From Thermococcus argininiproducens (GTDB lineage Archaea; Methanobacteriota_B; Thermococci; Thermococcales; Thermococcaceae): a DNA stretch of 64,000 nt. The position numbers and the translations under genes were made by a program. The stretch spans positions 1,596,530 through 1,660,529 of the forward strand of contig NZ_CP080572.1 in assembly GCF_023746595.1 (NCBI RefSeq). The letters run 5' to 3'. Shown in pieces: positions 9,515 to 19,983 of this stretch. Numbering within the stretch: the first letter of the stretch is position 1; each line of letters begins with the position of its first letter. The notes beneath the pieces were generated by a model. That model was not told the origin of the DNA and did no database searches. It worked only from the letters and a program-made list of their open reading frames with translations.

Positions 9515-9751
9515 ATGACAGATGTTTTTGAATTAGCTAAAAAGTATCATAGTGAATTAGGAATAAAAGAACCAAGTTTTGCCACGATGGCAGCTGAGCT
9601 TTTTGGAGAGCTAGGCCTCAGTGTAATGAACCATTTGCGAGAAGAGGGGTATACACTAAAAGGAACCCGATTTTTAGACTATGAAAAGAGCCTCGTGCTA
9701 GAAATAGTAAAAGAAAATAAAAACTACGAGATTCTTCTAAGGAAACTTTAA
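9515..9751 (+). CDS. small hypothetical protein
   Basis: A 78-residue acidic, helical protein (MTDVFELAKKYHSELG...) of no recognised family. A GGTGGTGAT ribosome-binding site immediately precedes ATG 9515, so the ten-residue longer frame is not used. It lies just downstream of tRNA-Lys and overlaps the stop of the convergent DUF4139 gene by four bases. Codon use and the compact ending look like a genuine gene. It probably folds alone, with no membrane or metal motifs. Confidence 0.6.
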   Translation: MTDVFELAKKYHSELGIKEPSFATMAAELFGELGLSVMNHLREEGYTLKGTRFLDYEKSLVLEIVKENKNYEILLRKL

Positions 9752-11070
9752 TAGTTAACCTCGTATTCAAAGATTATCTCCTTCTTTTCTCCTGGATTAA
9801 CTGTTATTTTGAACTCTACGTAGTTGGCTGTTTCACTTACTGGACTTACAGAGCTTTCAAGTATTTTTCCACGCCACTTGTAATGTCTCACAATTACCTC
9901 TTTACTCTCTTCTCCAAAGTTTTCCACTGTAACTCTGATCTTATAATATCCATAACGCTCTCCATGTCTTTCTTCTAGAACCTCTGTTTTACCTTTTAAG
10001 TCGATGTCTCTACCGAGTTTAAGTCTCAAAATATCGCCTTTTGGTGTGTGGTCTATCATCTGCTCCCCAATCAGAACGTTTTTGTCTTCCAGTTCTTTAT
10101 ATATTTCTACAATACCTCTAGGAAGGACTTCTTTAGTTTTTAGAGATACGATTTCGTAGATGTCTTGATTACCACCATAAGGATAGCTCTCATAAAGATA
10201 TTCCTTGGTATACTCGCTTTCCTGGTAAATATAAGGAATCATCTTTTTCTCAAAAGCCCCTATATCAACTGTACCTAGTTTGTAAAGATAGAAAGCTTCT
10301 ATTTTTGTCTGCTGGATTGGCTCTTGAGGTACTTCCTTTCCTATTGCTGCCTCTGCTACGTAGTACCTCTCAACAATCACCTGTGGAGGCTGATAAAACT
10401 GGACCTCTCCAGATACCAAAAGCACTTCGGTGTTTTCAAAACTTTTGTTTGTAGGATTGTCAATTAGAATATACCCATAGAGAACTGCCTTATCGCTTAG
10501 GTAAAGCTTATACCTTGAATTCCAACCAATTTCCCCCACTCTGTAAATGAGCTTGAAGAAGTATTTTCCTTCCTCTTCAGCGTTTATTATTGCATAGACG
10601 TTTGATTTGCTCTCTTCTCCGAGGGAGGCCATTTTCATATATGCCACTTCATCTGGTTCTACTAAATAGTATGCATTTCCTTGAATCGCTAGTTTACCAT
10701 CTTTATATCCCAAAAATTTTCCACTTATTGTTTCTCCACTTTTAAGCTTTATTGTTATCTCTTTTCCAATGTTGGCCTCAATCAGGTCTTTTCCTTTCAG
10801 TTCCTTACTTATAATCCCAAGAACTTTCACTTTCTCATCAAGAGGCTTTAAAGTAACCTCCTCAACGTTAAGTCCTTCCAAAACATCTAATGGGACTTCG
10901 TTTATCCCTTCCTTAAGTTCTACTTGAAGTGTTTTTTCTACAACCCCAATTCTTGCAGAATCATAAAGAGCAATGCTTGTCTGATCTTCCTCTGCACGTG
11001 TTTGGTGGAAAATCACCATGGCCAAAATGATAAAACTCAACAGAATTCCTCCAATAACTTTTCGTTTCAT
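9748..11070 (-). CDS. secreted DUF4139-type protein
   Basis: A 440-residue exported protein. An N-terminal signal peptide (KRKVIGGILLSFIILAMVIF) precedes a beta-rich body; the C-terminal third has alternating hydrophobic strands (RYGYYKIRVTVENFG, NPGEKKEIIFEYEV) typical of DUF4139, a family of surface or envelope proteins of unknown function. There is no C-terminal membrane anchor. The ATG at 11070 is preceded by GGTGAA. It converges with the 78-residue gene and diverges from acdB; their promoters share the 11071-11204 region. Confidence 0.7.
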   Translation of the reverse strand: MKRKVIGGILLSFIILAMVIFHQTRAEEDQTSIALYDSARIGVVEKTLQVELKEGINEVPLDVLEGLNVEEVTLKPLDEKVKVLGIISKELKGKDLIEANIGKEITIKLKSGETISGKFLGYKDGKLAIQGNAYYLVEPDEVAYMKMASLGEESKSNVYAIINAEEEGKYFFKLIYRVGEIGWNSRYKLYLSDKAVLYGYILIDNPTNKSFENTEVLLVSGEVQFYQPPQVIVERYYVAEAAIGKEVPQEPIQQTKIEAFYLYKLGTVDIGAFEKKMIPYIYQESEYTKEYLYESYPYGGNQDIYEIVSLKTKEVLPRGIVEIYKELEDKNVLIGEQMIDHTPKGDILRLKLGRDIDLKGKTEVLEERHGERYGYYKIRVTVENFGEESKEVIVRHYKWRGKILESSVSPVSETANYVEFKITVNPGEKKEIIFEYEVNY

Positions 11071-11146
11071 GTTCTTTCACCAGTTATATATAAGAGTCCC
11101 TTCTATTTATACCAATCGACAGCTTCAACCTGATTTGAAATGGAAA

Positions 11147-11157
11147 GACTTTTAATA
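11147..11157 (+). promoter_or_regulatory. TATA box of acdB
   Basis: The element gacttttaata lies about 55 bases before the ATG at 11205, so transcription should begin near 11180. No other promoter-like element is evident in the short space to the divergent gene. Confidence 0.55.
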
Positions 11158-11204
11158 TTGTCAACATAACTGAAACTGTCATCATTATAATCGAGGTGGT
11201 AGAT

Positions 11205-11903
11205 ATGGATAGAGTTGCAAAAGCTAGAGAAATAATCGAAAAGGCAAAGGCTGAGAATAGAGCACTAGTGGAACCAGAGGCAAAGGAGATTCTCCAACTA
11301 TATGGTGTTCCTGTTCCCGACTTTAAAGTCGCTACAAATGAAGAAGAGGCCGTGCAATTTGCAAGGGAAATTGGCTATCCTGTTGTTATGAAAATTGTCT
11401 CTCCTCAGATCATCCACAAGAGTGATGCTGGTGGTGTTAAAGTTAACATAAAGAATGATGATGAAGCCAGAGAGGCTTTCAGAACCATCATGGAAAATGC
11501 CAAGAACTACAAACCAGATGCAGACCTCTGGGGAGTAATTGTTTATAAGATGCTCCCACTTGGAAAAGAAGTCATTGTTGGTATGATACGAGATCCACAA
11601 TTTGGCCCCGCAATAATGTTTGGTCTTGGTGGAATCTTTGTCGAGATCCTCAAAGATGTCAGCTTTAGAGTTGCACCAATAAGTAAGGATGAAGCCCTTG
11701 AAATGATAAAAGAAATCAAAGCATACCCAATACTTGCTGGAGCAAGAGGTGAAAAACCAGTCAACATTGAAGGTCTTGCTGAAATTATTACAAAGGTTGG
11801 AGAACTTGCTCTCGAGCTTCCCGAGATCAAAGAGTTGGATATCAACCCAATATTTGCCTACGAGGACAGTGCAGTTGCAGTTGACGCAAGAATGCTTCTT
11901 TGA
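11205..11903 (+). CDS. acdB: acetyl-CoA synthetase (ADP-forming), beta subunit
   Basis: A 232-residue ATP-grasp subunit of the alpha2beta2 ACD enzyme, which converts acetyl-CoA (or branched/aryl acyl-CoA), ADP and phosphate to the acid, ATP and CoA. It is the main substrate-level phosphorylation step of peptide and sugar fermentation in Thermococcales. Conserved blocks visible are PVVMKIVSPQIIHKSDAGG, MFGLGGIFVEILKDVSFRV and the C-terminal ELDINPIFAYED. The start is ATG 11205 with GAGGTGGT upstream, not the GTG at 11196. No alpha-subunit gene is nearby, as is usual in this order where subunits are scattered. Which of the ACD isoenzymes it serves cannot be told here. Confidence 0.92.
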   Translation: MDRVAKAREIIEKAKAENRALVEPEAKEILQLYGVPVPDFKVATNEEEAVQFAREIGYPVVMKIVSPQIIHKSDAGGVKVNIKNDDEAREAFRTIMENAKNYKPDADLWGVIVYKMLPLGKEVIVGMIRDPQFGPAIMFGLGGIFVEILKDVSFRVAPISKDEALEMIKEIKAYPILAGARGEKPVNIEGLAEIITKVGELALELPEIKELDINPIFAYEDSAVAVDARMLL

Positions 11904-11937
11904 TTTTCTCTTCTTTTAATAATTTAAATGAGAGAAC

Positions 11938-12735
11938 TTAATACCAAGTTTCTGCAATTACATCATGTCGATGAATACTCTCGTGACTTACGACCTTTAC
12001 GTGGATCCTTCCTTTAAACTTTTGTTTTGCCTTGAAAATGATCTCTCTAGCCACATCTTCCACGAATTTTGGGTTAGAGTACATGTTCTGAACCACTGCA
12101 TTCTCATCGATTGTTTTTAACAATGTGTAAGTTGGGGAACTGAAAGAGCTCTCTACAAGGTCTATCATATCTTCCAGCGCTATCTCCTCTCCATAATTAG
12201 TTCTTATCTCTAAAGTTGCAATTGCTCTTTGGATATGTGTTTTTCCTTGGTTATTTGCCATGGCATGAGGACAAGCAGTATTACCAATTACTGTCACTTT
12301 TAAGACTTTTTCCACATTTTTGAGCTCCTTTATTACCCCCACTTCAACATCATAAGCTTCAAGACTCACCTTCTTACTCGCAGGAGTTTGTCTTTCCATG
12401 ATTAATTGAGTCTTAACCCATATCTCAGCCCTTTTGTGAGGATGTTTTTGTTCCAAACGGTGAATTATGGCAAGTCCAAGTTCCTCTAATGAAGTGTGTG
12501 CTTCTTTTACTTCTTCCTCTACCGCCTCACTCATTGTTTCGGTGATGCTTTCAACAAGGCGGCTCATATGGATACCCTTCTTCTCCTCAGGCACATCTAT
12601 AGTTATTTCAAACGTTGGGATGAATGTGTAAAGTTTTCCTTTCCAGTTTATCCTCGCAATTGTTCGCAAGTTAGTTATGCCCACCCTATGAAGTCTCTCC
12701 CTAATTTCAGGGATTTCTTCTTGAGTTTCGAACAT
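11938..12735 (-). CDS. mptA: GTP cyclohydrolase MptA (FolE2 family)
   Basis: A 265-residue enzyme of the type IB GTP cyclohydrolase family. It opens GTP to 7,8-dihydroneopterin 2',3'-cyclic phosphate, the first step of archaeal tetrahydropterin synthesis, with a metal such as Fe(II). Signatures are [11 protein letters not shown], the Cys-His block [11 protein letters not shown] and the C-terminal [13 protein letters not shown]. The length is normal. It stands alone on the minus strand, facing acdB, with a short intergenic gap to the DUF4129 gene upstream. Confidence 0.9.
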   Translation of the reverse strand: MFETQEEIPEIRERLHRVGITNLRTIARINWKGKLYTFIPTFEITIDVPEEKKGIHMSRLVESITETMSEAVEEEVKEAHTSLEELGLAIIHRLEQKHPHKRAEIWVKTQLIMERQTPASKKVSLEAYDVEVGVIKELKNVEKVLKVTVIGNTACPHAMANNQGKTHIQRAIATLEIRTNYGEEIALEDMIDLVESSFSSPTYTLLKTIDENAVVQNMYSNPKFVEDVAREIIFKAKQKFKGRIHVKVVSHESIHRHDVIAETWY

Positions 12736-12777
12736 TTTCTCACCACCAGTAGGAGAACCTAAAGATTTCTTTTAAAC

Positions 12778-13542
12778 TTATCTCAAGAATCGCATCAGGT
12801 TTTCATAGCTCTCCTTAGCAATTTCGATTTCTTCTTTGCTAAGTTTGTAACCATACTTTGCTTTTTCAAATACTCTTGTGATCTTATCCAGATCCTCCAA
12901 ATCTTCAAAAATGTCCCTTAATTTATCCTCATGCTCCCAATGAGTCCAACTTTTCTGATAAGGGTACCCTCTTTTTATGAGGCCTGCAACAACATTTTTG
13001 TACATTTTAATTATTCTTTCCTCAGGACTTCCTTCAATTGATTCAAAAGTTACTTCAGGATCAAACTTAGCAATCTCCATTTTTTGCGGTTTTTTTCTTT
13101 GTTGTAAAAAAAGAAACATTATGATAACGATAAACACGAAAAGTGGAGCAAAATATGCATAATCTGGAAGAGGTTCATAAGTTACTGTAAATGTATCATT
13201 AAAGAAGTGGAATTTTGGGTACTTTATTACGGGGGCCCTCACTCCCCTATAAGCTTCTATCTTTTTGCTGAAAAGTGCTCTAAGAGCAATAACAATCGCA
13301 AGGATTATAAGGAGCTCTCTCAAGTAGTCTCCTTTAGTCTTTCTCTGCTTTTTTACTGGCATTATTGGAACTCCTTTTTCAAAGAGAAACCATACTGCAT
13401 ATCCGAGAATCCCAAAAAAGAAGGCGGCCCATGCAAGGTACAAAATCTCAATATTAAACGAGCTTTGTCCATGTTCCACAGTAGCCCTGAATAACACGGC
13501 AAAAAGAAGTAATATTAACACAAACGGCAGTATCCGTCTCAT
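12778..13542 (-). CDS. DUF4129-type membrane protein
   Basis: A 254-residue membrane protein with an N-terminal hydrophobic helix, a second helix near residues 30-52, a third near 75-92, an extracytoplasmic loop, a fourth helix (APLFVFIVIIMFLFLQQ) and a cytoplasmic C-terminal domain. The C-terminal domain carries the DUF4129 pattern RIIKMYKNVVAGLIKRGYP and KAKYGYKLS. In other archaea such proteins accompany MoxR/DUF58 transglutaminase-like clusters, but no such partners are here. It is the last gene of the top6 run; the gap to DUF1699 is three bases. Confidence 0.7.
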   Translation of the reverse strand: MRRILPFVLILLLFAVLFRATVEHGQSSFNIEILYLAWAAFFFGILGYAVWFLFEKGVPIMPVKKQRKTKGDYLRELLIILAIVIALRALFSKKIEAYRGVRAPVIKYPKFHFFNDTFTVTYEPLPDYAYFAPLFVFIVIIMFLFLQQRKKPQKMEIAKFDPEVTFESIEGSPEERIIKMYKNVVAGLIKRGYPYQKSWTHWEHEDKLRDIFEDLEDLDKITRVFEKAKYGYKLSKEEIEIAKESYENLMRFLR

Positions 13543-13545
13543 TTC

Positions 13546-13935
13546 TTATCGCCCATTAATTATGTAGTAAACTGTTCTTAACGGAATACCCAGCTCTTCA
13601 CTTATCTCTTTTGGAGTCTTTCCTTTTTTTATCAACTCTTCAATTAATTTCAAAGTACTAACATCATACTTTTTGGGTCGTCCTCGGGAATGATTTGCTG
13701 GAACTAACTCTATACCCATTTGGCTGAGAGCCTTTACAATCTTTTTAGAGACTTTTGGATAAAGACTTGGAGGGCACTTAATTACTTTCACGTTAGGGGC
13801 CTTTTCTAATATCTTCACTAGGATTATCTTGGTTGGTCTGAGATTTATGTAAACTTCAGTTGCATCTCTACTTAGCATCTCATCTATCTTTCTCAATAAC
13901 TCTTCATTATTTCTCGCTTTTATCTCTACCTTCAT
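13546..13935 (-). CDS. DUF1699-type protein with helix-turn-helix
   Basis: A 129-residue protein. The first half (VEIKARNNEELLRKID... ATEVYINLRPT) matches the archaeal DUF1699 family as I recall it. The last 45 residues contain GRPKKYD and a Sigma70-r4/Hin-like helix-turn-helix (TPKEISEELGIPLRTVYYI), so DNA binding is likely. The start is ATG 13935 with GGGTGAG upstream; a GTG at 13944 would overlap the DUF530 stop. Its place after topoisomerase VI hints at a regulatory or chromatin role, which is inference. Confidence 0.7.
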   Translation of the reverse strand: MKVEIKARNNEELLRKIDEMLSRDATEVYINLRPTKIILVKILEKAPNVKVIKCPPSLYPKVSKKIVKALSQMGIELVPANHSRGRPKKYDVSTLKLIEELIKKGKTPKEISEELGIPLRTVYYIINGR

Positions 13936-13940
13936 CCCAC

Positions 13941-15191
13941 TCACCCTTGGAGCAACTCCAAAAACTGTTTCGCCTTATCACTCTTAGGCATGAATCTCTC
14001 AAATTTACTTGTATCCTCAAAAAGGGACATATGAAGTCCAGAAAGTACAAACTTTTCTATAGCCTCTCTCAAGTCGTTTTCATCAATTCCAAGGAGGTTA
14101 CTGATTTTTTTCTCATCAAATGAACTAATACCGTAAAGTACAACTCCCCCCAGAAGATAATTCGGGATGTTTGATATTTCACTTCTTTTCCCACTTAAGA
14201 GCTTTTCAATCTCGCATTTTTTGATGATTAACATGCTTCCAAATCCTGTCCTAAATTCCGGTTCGTTCATGAAGGGAGCATCGAAAATTGAATAGTGACA
14301 GTCAATACATGGCTTCATCTGCGGATATATGCTAATAGCTTCTCTCTCTTTCTCGGATGTAATATAATAGTATCTGAAAAAGTCAAGAGCAAGAAATTCA
14401 ACTCCTTTGCTTGGATAACAAGAAGCATATGCTAATGCAATGTTATCAACAGTATAATGACTGTTAATTAAAACCCCTTTAGTCTTGACGTAACTTAAAA
14501 CTCTCCACCTATATTTCTTTCCAAATCTCTTTCTCAGTTCACTGTCTATGTCTGCATCTATGGGCAACTCTAAACGCTCTTTCTTCAGCCTGCCTCCTTG
14601 CCAATACTCTACTTCTATTCTTATTCCTTTTTTCCTAACTTGGCCCTTCTCTTTAAGTTTTGCCTTTATTTCTTTAAAAGTGTCTCTCACTTTGTTATCC
14701 TGTTGGCCAAGAATCTTAAGCACGTCTCCTGAATAAGCAAGATACGGTAGAATCTCAAGTCTCCCAAGCTTTATAGGCTTCTCAACCACCTTTAATTCTT
14801 CCAATTCTTTTTTGTTCGTGATATTTCTGACGTCCACCTCTTTTTTGCCCCTGTAAAAGGTATAATGAGAGGCTATTGTAGCAAGGGCAATTTTATGTCC
14901 GGTTATGGCAGTCCTGAGTCTTTCAAGAGTAAGCATCCGATAATGATTTCTTAGAAAGATCCTACGAATGTGTGGATCTCTTTCTCGCTTGCTTGGTGCT
15001 CCAGTGTAGGAGTGGGTATCACCTACTCTACGGGAAAGTTCGTCCTCAAAATCTTTGAGGATTGTTAGATTTCTATTTAAATTAAAAGCTAAATAGAGGG
15101 GATCGAAATTCTCAAATAACCTACTCATGTTTATCTTTATGTCATCCAAAGCCCTATTAATCTGAGCTATAAGTTCCTCCGTCGTAGTCAT
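13941..15191 (-). CDS. DUF530-type archaeal protein
   Basis: A 416-residue protein of unknown function that follows topoisomerase VI subunit A with a four-base overlap. It has a helical N-terminus, a basic region rich in [10 protein letters not shown], and a cysteine-bearing motif [16 protein letters not shown] that could hold a metal. The C-terminal ~80 residues look like a winged-helix segment ([21 protein letters not shown]). The link with DUF530 rests on its genomic position and overall appearance. Constant neighbourhood with Top6 in Thermococcales suggests a DNA-related function; no catalytic motif was found. Confidence 0.65.
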   Translation of the reverse strand: MTTTEELIAQINRALDDIKINMSRLFENFDPLYLAFNLNRNLTILKDFEDELSRRVGDTHSYTGAPSKRERDPHIRRIFLRNHYRMLTLERLRTAITGHKIALATIASHYTFYRGKKEVDVRNITNKKELEELKVVEKPIKLGRLEILPYLAYSGDVLKILGQQDNKVRDTFKEIKAKLKEKGQVRKKGIRIEVEYWQGGRLKKERLELPIDADIDSELRKRFGKKYRWRVLSYVKTKGVLINSHYTVDNIALAYASCYPSKGVEFLALDFFRYYYITSEKEREAISIYPQMKPCIDCHYSIFDAPFMNEPEFRTGFGSMLIIKKCEIEKLLSGKRSEISNIPNYLLGGVVLYGISSFDEKKISNLLGIDENDLREAIEKFVLSGLHMSLFEDTSKFERFMPKSDKAKQFLELLQG

Positions 15192-16333
15192 GGAAGTAAC
15201 TCCTCTTTATCAATTTTCTCTGGGAGGTATTCCCTAGCAACAAATTCTAAACTCTTATTGGCTAGAGCTTGTTGTTCAATTCTCACTCCCCAATTAAGGG
15301 CCAATTTAAGTTGCCTTTGCCATTCCTTGTTCTGGAACCAAGGATAATTCATTTCTTCTATGATACGTTTATAATCTCCAGTTGGTCCACCTTTCTTATT
15401 AGGTGGAATCCCTTTGAGCTTCTCTGTGACGTTTTCAAGACCATACTGCTTTATGTCATCCATAGTCATTCCTACAAATTTTGCTTCGGGAGTGGCAAGC
15501 TTTTCGCTAAGATAAGCAAGATTTATTGACCCTTGCTTTATTGTGGAGTAGATGTACCATCCGTAAGGGTCACCATCGGTGAAAACAATTATTGGAAGTC
15601 CTTCTTCGTAGTGAAGTCTATGAATTAAACGCCTGACACCACGAGAAGCCTGTCCTTGAGTTGCAACCACTAGGGCCTTCTCCTTCTTTGGATATTTTTC
15701 TTCAATTAGCCTATCTGCCATAGCTGCTGTCTCTACTACAAGTACATAATCAACATTAATCTCCGGAAATTCTATGTGCTCAACAGTCCCAGGGACTGCC
15801 CATCCACCCATACCAAGCTTCGAGGCATTAAACTCGTCTTCTCCGTCCCTAATAACTATGTCTCCATAAATGTAGCCTCTTCTATCTGCTGTTATGTGCA
15901 TTTCTTCTCTAAGAACTCCAAACATTCTCTCTAAATCTTCTATAACAGGATCACTTTCACTCTGATCTTCAAATGTATTTTCTTTAGTTCCAGGAATGGT
16001 GTGCTTGTTTGCATAATAGGCTTCTCTCAAGCTCGCGTGTTTACCCTCACTTACGAGTCTTTTTATGTAAGCTGCTATTAAAAGAGTCTGCATAAACTTT
16101 CTTGCATGTGCTACGTGAAAGAGATATCTTCTTGACGTTTTATTCCCCATTTTAATCAAACGATCTCTTTCATCAAAGTATACATTACTAAGTCCTCTAG
16201 TAGGAACGTCTATGAATGGATTCCTTCCTGCAACTATTTCTTCGAGTACTCTTTTTCCAAAATTCTCAAGCTGTTTGAGGACTTTCTTAGGATCATAGCT
16301 AAACCTCTCTTTTGGTTTCTCGCGTTTAAGCAT
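15188..16333 (-). CDS. top6A: DNA topoisomerase VI subunit A
   Basis: A 381-residue Spo11-related DNA cleavage subunit of the A2B2 type IIB topoisomerase that relaxes and decatenates DNA. The 5Y-CAP/WHD region holds the candidate active-site Tyr in [12 protein letters not shown]. The Toprim domain shows the Glu motif [12 protein letters not shown] and the metal motif [13 protein letters not shown]. The length is normal. It overlaps subunit B by eight bases and DUF530 by four, so the three are translated from one message. Confidence 0.96.
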   Translation of the reverse strand: MLKREKPKERFSYDPKKVLKQLENFGKRVLEEIVAGRNPFIDVPTRGLSNVYFDERDRLIKMGNKTSRRYLFHVAHARKFMQTLLIAAYIKRLVSEGKHASLREAYYANKHTIPGTKENTFEDQSESDPVIEDLERMFGVLREEMHITADRRGYIYGDIVIRDGEDEFNASKLGMGGWAVPGTVEHIEFPEINVDYVLVVETAAMADRLIEEKYPKKEKALVVATQGQASRGVRRLIHRLHYEEGLPIIVFTDGDPYGWYIYSTIKQGSINLAYLSEKLATPEAKFVGMTMDDIKQYGLENVTEKLKGIPPNKKGGPTGDYKRIIEEMNYPWFQNKEWQRQLKLALNWGVRIEQQALANKSLEFVAREYLPEKIDKEELLP

Positions 16334-18029
16334 TTCCCTCAGCCTCCACGGCTTGTTCTTCTATTGTTTCAAATTTTTTCTCAATCATCGTGATCAGCAT
16401 CTCTTTAATCTCTTCTTCAGACATGCCAGTAAGTACACTCAAGGCTTTTGAAACCTCCGGCACATACTTTTCAAAGGTCTTTCTTCTTTTAACTTGGTAG
16501 AGCTTACGGTGTTTTCCACCCAAGTACTTTGCAAGTCTCCTCGCTGCTTCCATTACTGCAAGTCTTATCTCTTCGTAGATTTCCTCTTCATTTGCAACAC
16601 TTTGTTTTCCAGTTGATGTATATGGGACATGAACACTGATCACGTTCACTAAAAGCACTAATGGAGTTCTATCTATATCATCTACCCTATAACGCTTCCA
16701 ATCAATACTCCTTGCTGCAGAAGTTATTACACACGAACCTGCATCAAATAATAAGGGAACTCTGTTTGCATACCTTAAGAGATCAAATCCACTGCTTAAC
16801 TCCCCACCAAAGGCAAGTCCAACTTCAACTTGGAATGGGATACCACCACGATAAACCTTTGGTGATCTACTCACAGCAGTCACAAATTCAGGCCTTAAAA
16901 TTCCGGTAAGTCCTTTTTCTATATTTTCCTCTCCAATTGGTCTAAGTCCATGAGTAGGAGGCGCCAAAAAGTTCATATATTTAAATGCTTCAACGATCTC
17001 CTCTGCTTCATGCCAAGTGAGTTTTTCTGGAGGTTTTTCCATGATCTTCCTGACATCTTTAAGAACCTTCTTCCCTTTCTTTCCAAAACTGGCTATTATC
17101 CTATCTACCTCTCCTTCAGTAAGTCTTTTTAGAAGTTGTTCTCTGACACTCTGCTCTTCTTCGCTCTTTATAAGCCTCAAAGCAGTTATATACCTCACTA
17201 ACTCATCGATTTTTTTGTCACTTATTCTTGAAAATCCTCCTATAAGGAGAGTCCTCACAGTAGTTCTCGTAGTCCTTTTAGCCATCCTGTATATGTCATC
17301 AGTCATGACACCTTTGGGATGTGGCTTCATTTCTTCCGGAGGTTCTGGAACCTTATCACTACTTCTTGGGAAAACTATCAGCTTCCCATCAGGTTCTATG
17401 AGTTCAATATGCGCGTGAGGATTAGCTATAGCAGTGAGCTTTAAATACCAGTAGGGGCCCTGCTTAGATCGAATATAACGAACATCTTTAACCTCCATCT
17501 CTATTCTTGTACCTCTCCAACCAGTTGGATTTGAGTGTTTTATTTTCTTGAAAATTTTCCCTTCATTCTTCTCTACATCAATACCTACCCAAGCCTCAAT
17601 GATATCTTCCCCACCTGTGGAAGTGATAACTCTAGTAGCTTTTCCACTTGTAATTTGAGCAAACATAACTGCTCCACTAATACCAATACCTTGCTGTCCC
17701 CTGCTTTGAATATTTCTATGAGCCTTTGTACCAGCTAGCATTTTACCAAAAACGTGTGCAATAAATTTCTCTGGAATCCCAGGTCCATTATCTTCTACAA
17801 TTATTTTGTAGTGTTCTGAAGCAAGTTCTTCTATCTCAACTCTAACGTATGGTAGTATTCCAGCCTCCTCACACGCATCCAAAGAATTTGTCACAGCCTC
17901 GTGGATTAAGGTCGTAAAAGAACGCACTTTTCCAGTGTAACCCAACATTGCAGCATTTCTTCTAAAGAACTCACTGACACTCTGTATTTTAAATTCCTTA
18001 AACAGCTTATTTGCCTCAGAATTCGCCAT
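16326..18029 (-). CDS. top6B: DNA topoisomerase VI subunit B
   Basis: A 567-residue ATPase subunit. The GHKL fold is marked by the N-box [19 protein letters not shown] and [11 protein letters not shown]; the transducer domain follows with the switch lysine in [13 protein letters not shown] binding dimerises B and drives strand passage by the A dimer. The length fits archaeal Top6B, with no extra domain apparent. Its start overlaps the end of the KH-domain gene by 14 bases and it overlaps top6A downstream. Confidence 0.96.
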   Translation of the reverse strand: MANSEANKLFKEFKIQSVSEFFRRNAAMLGYTGKVRSFTTLIHEAVTNSLDACEEAGILPYVRVEIEELASEHYKIIVEDNGPGIPEKFIAHVFGKMLAGTKAHRNIQSRGQQGIGISGAVMFAQITSGKATRVITSTGGEDIIEAWVGIDVEKNEGKIFKKIKHSNPTGWRGTRIEMEVKDVRYIRSKQGPYWYLKLTAIANPHAHIELIEPDGKLIVFPRSSDKVPEPPEEMKPHPKGVMTDDIYRMAKRTTRTTVRTLLIGGFSRISDKKIDELVRYITALRLIKSEEEQSVREQLLKRLTEGEVDRIIASFGKKGKKVLKDVRKIMEKPPEKLTWHEAEEIVEAFKYMNFLAPPTHGLRPIGEENIEKGLTGILRPEFVTAVSRSPKVYRGGIPFQVEVGLAFGGELSSGFDLLRYANRVPLLFDAGSCVITSAARSIDWKRYRVDDIDRTPLVLLVNVISVHVPYTSTGKQSVANEEEIYEEIRLAVMEAARRLAKYLGGKHRKLYQVKRRKTFEKYVPEVSKALSVLTGMSEEEIKEMLITMIEKKFETIEEQAVEAEGNA

Positions 18030-18678
18030 AATACATACCTCCTTCGAGCTCTAAGTCTTTCTTTCTTCTTTCTAGGTACTTGTAAACGGTCCCATGGGGA
18101 GAACCTTTGACAAGTTTTTCAATCGCAGTTTTTGCTATCTGAACTTGGATTGGATTCCCAATAATTGCAACTGTCTTTCCATAAACACTTATATCTGTGC
18201 CACTCATTTCCTCTATGATCTCCCTAGTTCTCCCCTTTCTTCCAATGATCCTTCCCCTAACTCTTGGAAGGGCATTTTTCTCATTCCCTACAATGACATC
18301 GGTTAGATCAACTACCTCAAGCACTTCCCCCTCATTTAAAAGCCTAAAGGCTCGTTTTGGAGAAAATCCTCTTCCAATAGCAAGAACTATATCTCTAGCC
18401 TTCCATACCGCCAAGGGGTCATCCGTCTTTTCTGTAGATGTAATAAACACCTCTCCTGTGTTACTATCAATCTCTATTTTGGTCTTTGTAGCATCTTCAA
18501 TCTTTTTCTTTGTCTCACCTTTTTTACCAATAACTACTCCAATTCTCTCTTTGGGGATTCTCACAAACTCTTCTTGCTCACCAAATGCAACAAACTCCTC
18601 GATCTCGAAAGATTTTTCTTTATTTCCCTCTTTATCTACATACTCATATTTCTTGAGTTTTTCTTCAAATTCATCCAT
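18016..18678 (-). CDS. KH-domain protein, Dim2/Pno1/Krr1 homologue
   Basis: A 220-residue RNA-binding protein with two KH domains: the first around 30-105 (VRIPKERIGVVIGKKGETKK), the second around 125-200 (RVRGRIIGRKGRTREIIEE), each with a GxxG loop. The archaeal Dim2 homologue acts in 30S maturation near the 16S 3' end and has been linked to aIF2 alpha. I use ATG 18678, preceded by GGTGAT with a four-base spacer; the longer frame runs into the rio1 end. It sits between rio1 and top6B. Confidence 0.9.
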   Translation of the reverse strand: MDEFEEKLKKYEYVDKEGNKEKSFEIEEFVAFGEQEEFVRIPKERIGVVIGKKGETKKKIEDATKTKIEIDSNTGEVFITSTEKTDDPLAVWKARDIVLAIGRGFSPKRAFRLLNEGEVLEVVDLTDVIVGNEKNALPRVRGRIIGRKGRTREIIEEMSGTDISVYGKTVAIIGNPIQVQIAKTAIEKLVKGSPHGTVYKYLERRKKDLELEGGMYYGEF

Positions 18679-18679
18679 A

Positions 18680-19456
18680 CTAATCACCCGAAAGCTCTCT
18701 AAATTTTTCATCAGGATCCTCAACGTTAATTCCTTTTTTAGCGAAATAATTGATTATGTTTCTCAAATCTCTACGAAGCAGTGTTAAGGCCATTCTATTT
18801 CTTTTTACAGTTGCCTGAGACCAATCAATTATCACCGGTCTTTCCCAAATTAGTATATTATACTCACTCAGATCTCCGTGAACCATGTCTCCTCTCTTCC
18901 AAAGCTTTTCAATAGACCCCATTGCAAATTCATAAAGTTCTTCAAAGTCCTTTTTATCGAGCTCTCGTTCAATATCCTTTAATCTCGGAGCTGGATATTC
19001 ATCTCCTATATATTCCATAATCAGGACATTGTTACCAAATGCTATAGGCTCTGGAGCTCTTACTGCATATTTCATGGCCCTTTGTAAATTTTTAAACTCT
19101 CTTCTTGTCCATACAAATACTAATTTCCTTATGTCTTTCGGTAGATATCCTATTCTTGGATCTGCGGCTAGATATTCCCATATTCTTCTAAATTCTGTGG
19201 TATACGTCCGATAAACCTTAACTGCAACATAATTACCATCGCCGTCAATGGCCTTAAACACATTTGCCTCCTTCCCTGTGGAAATCACGCCTAATAGATG
19301 TTCTATTTTCCCCCTTCTATGGAAATACGCAAGCGTATCAATTGTTGTTTTGTCAAATACCTCACTAAATACTTTATAAAGCTCACTATCTTTTTCTCTA
19401 CGTTCATCTAGCCCTAAAATTTGGGAAATCTCTCTATCAATATCTTTATGTCTCAT
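18680..19456 (-). CDS. rio1: RIO1-type serine protein kinase
   Basis: A 258-residue atypical protein kinase for late small-subunit ribosome maturation. Motifs: the nucleotide loop STGKEANVF, the catalytic loop MVHGDLSEYN and the metal-binding IIDWSQA. The N-terminal ~45 residues are helical and precede the kinase core, as in Rio1 rather than Rio2, which has a winged helix. It lies between aIF1A and Dim2, partners in the same process, and its stop is two bases from the Dim2 start. Confidence 0.94.
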   Translation of the reverse strand: MRHKDIDREISQILGLDERREKDSELYKVFSEVFDKTTIDTLAYFHRRGKIEHLLGVISTGKEANVFKAIDGDGNYVAVKVYRTYTTEFRRIWEYLAADPRIGYLPKDIRKLVFVWTRREFKNLQRAMKYAVRAPEPIAFGNNVLIMEYIGDEYPAPRLKDIERELDKKDFEELYEFAMGSIEKLWKRGDMVHGDLSEYNILIWERPVIIDWSQATVKRNRMALTLLRRDLRNIINYFAKKGINVEDPDEKFRELSGD

Positions 19457-19462
19457 ACTTCA

Positions 19463-19804
19463 TCACAATGTCAGACCACCACTAAGAAATTCCTGGGTGA
19501 TCTTTTTCTTTCTGAGGAGCCAATCCACTTGGGTTCTTGTATAACGATAGACTATGTCTCCTCTCTCATCACTTTGAACTTCCCACGGCTCCACAACTAC
19601 TACATCACCGATCTTAATCCACATCCTTCTTCTGAACCTACCAGGAATTCTGCATCTTCTTATCTTTCCATCAGAACATCTAACATCCATCCATCCTGAA
19701 CCTAGGGCCTGTTCCACTATCCCAAATACCTGGTTATCCTTTGGAAGAGGGACTCTAATGACCTCTTCACCTTCAACACTCCTATTTTTATCCTTCCTTC
19801 GCAT
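19463..19804 (-). CDS. translation initiation factor aIF1A
   Basis: A 113-residue OB-fold factor that binds the 30S A site during initiation. The OB-fold core is visible in [23 protein letters not shown] and the basic strand [15 protein letters not shown]. The start is ATG 19804, which has GAGGTGAT with a four-base spacer; an ATG two codons earlier (19810) overlaps that site. A TATA-like ggcttataaagg (minus strand) near 19835-19846 makes this the first gene of the long aIF1A-rio1-dim2-top6 run. Confidence 0.95.
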   Translation of the reverse strand: MRRKDKNRSVEGEEVIRVPLPKDNQVFGIVEQALGSGWMDVRCSDGKIRRCRIPGRFRRRMWIKIGDVVVVEPWEVQSDERGDIVYRYTRTQVDWLLRKKKITQEFLSGGLTL

Positions 19805-19983
19805 GAACATCACCTCACGTAGTTTATTTAATACCTTTATAAGCCTACGCTTTTGCAAATATTTTCCACTATCAGTTACTAGTGCTACTTTAAAAATTTT
19901 TGCATGAGCACATCTAAACATCCAAAAAGTTGAAAAAGAAAGAAGTCTAAACTCTAATTACCAAAATCTGGAGGTAGTGAGTT

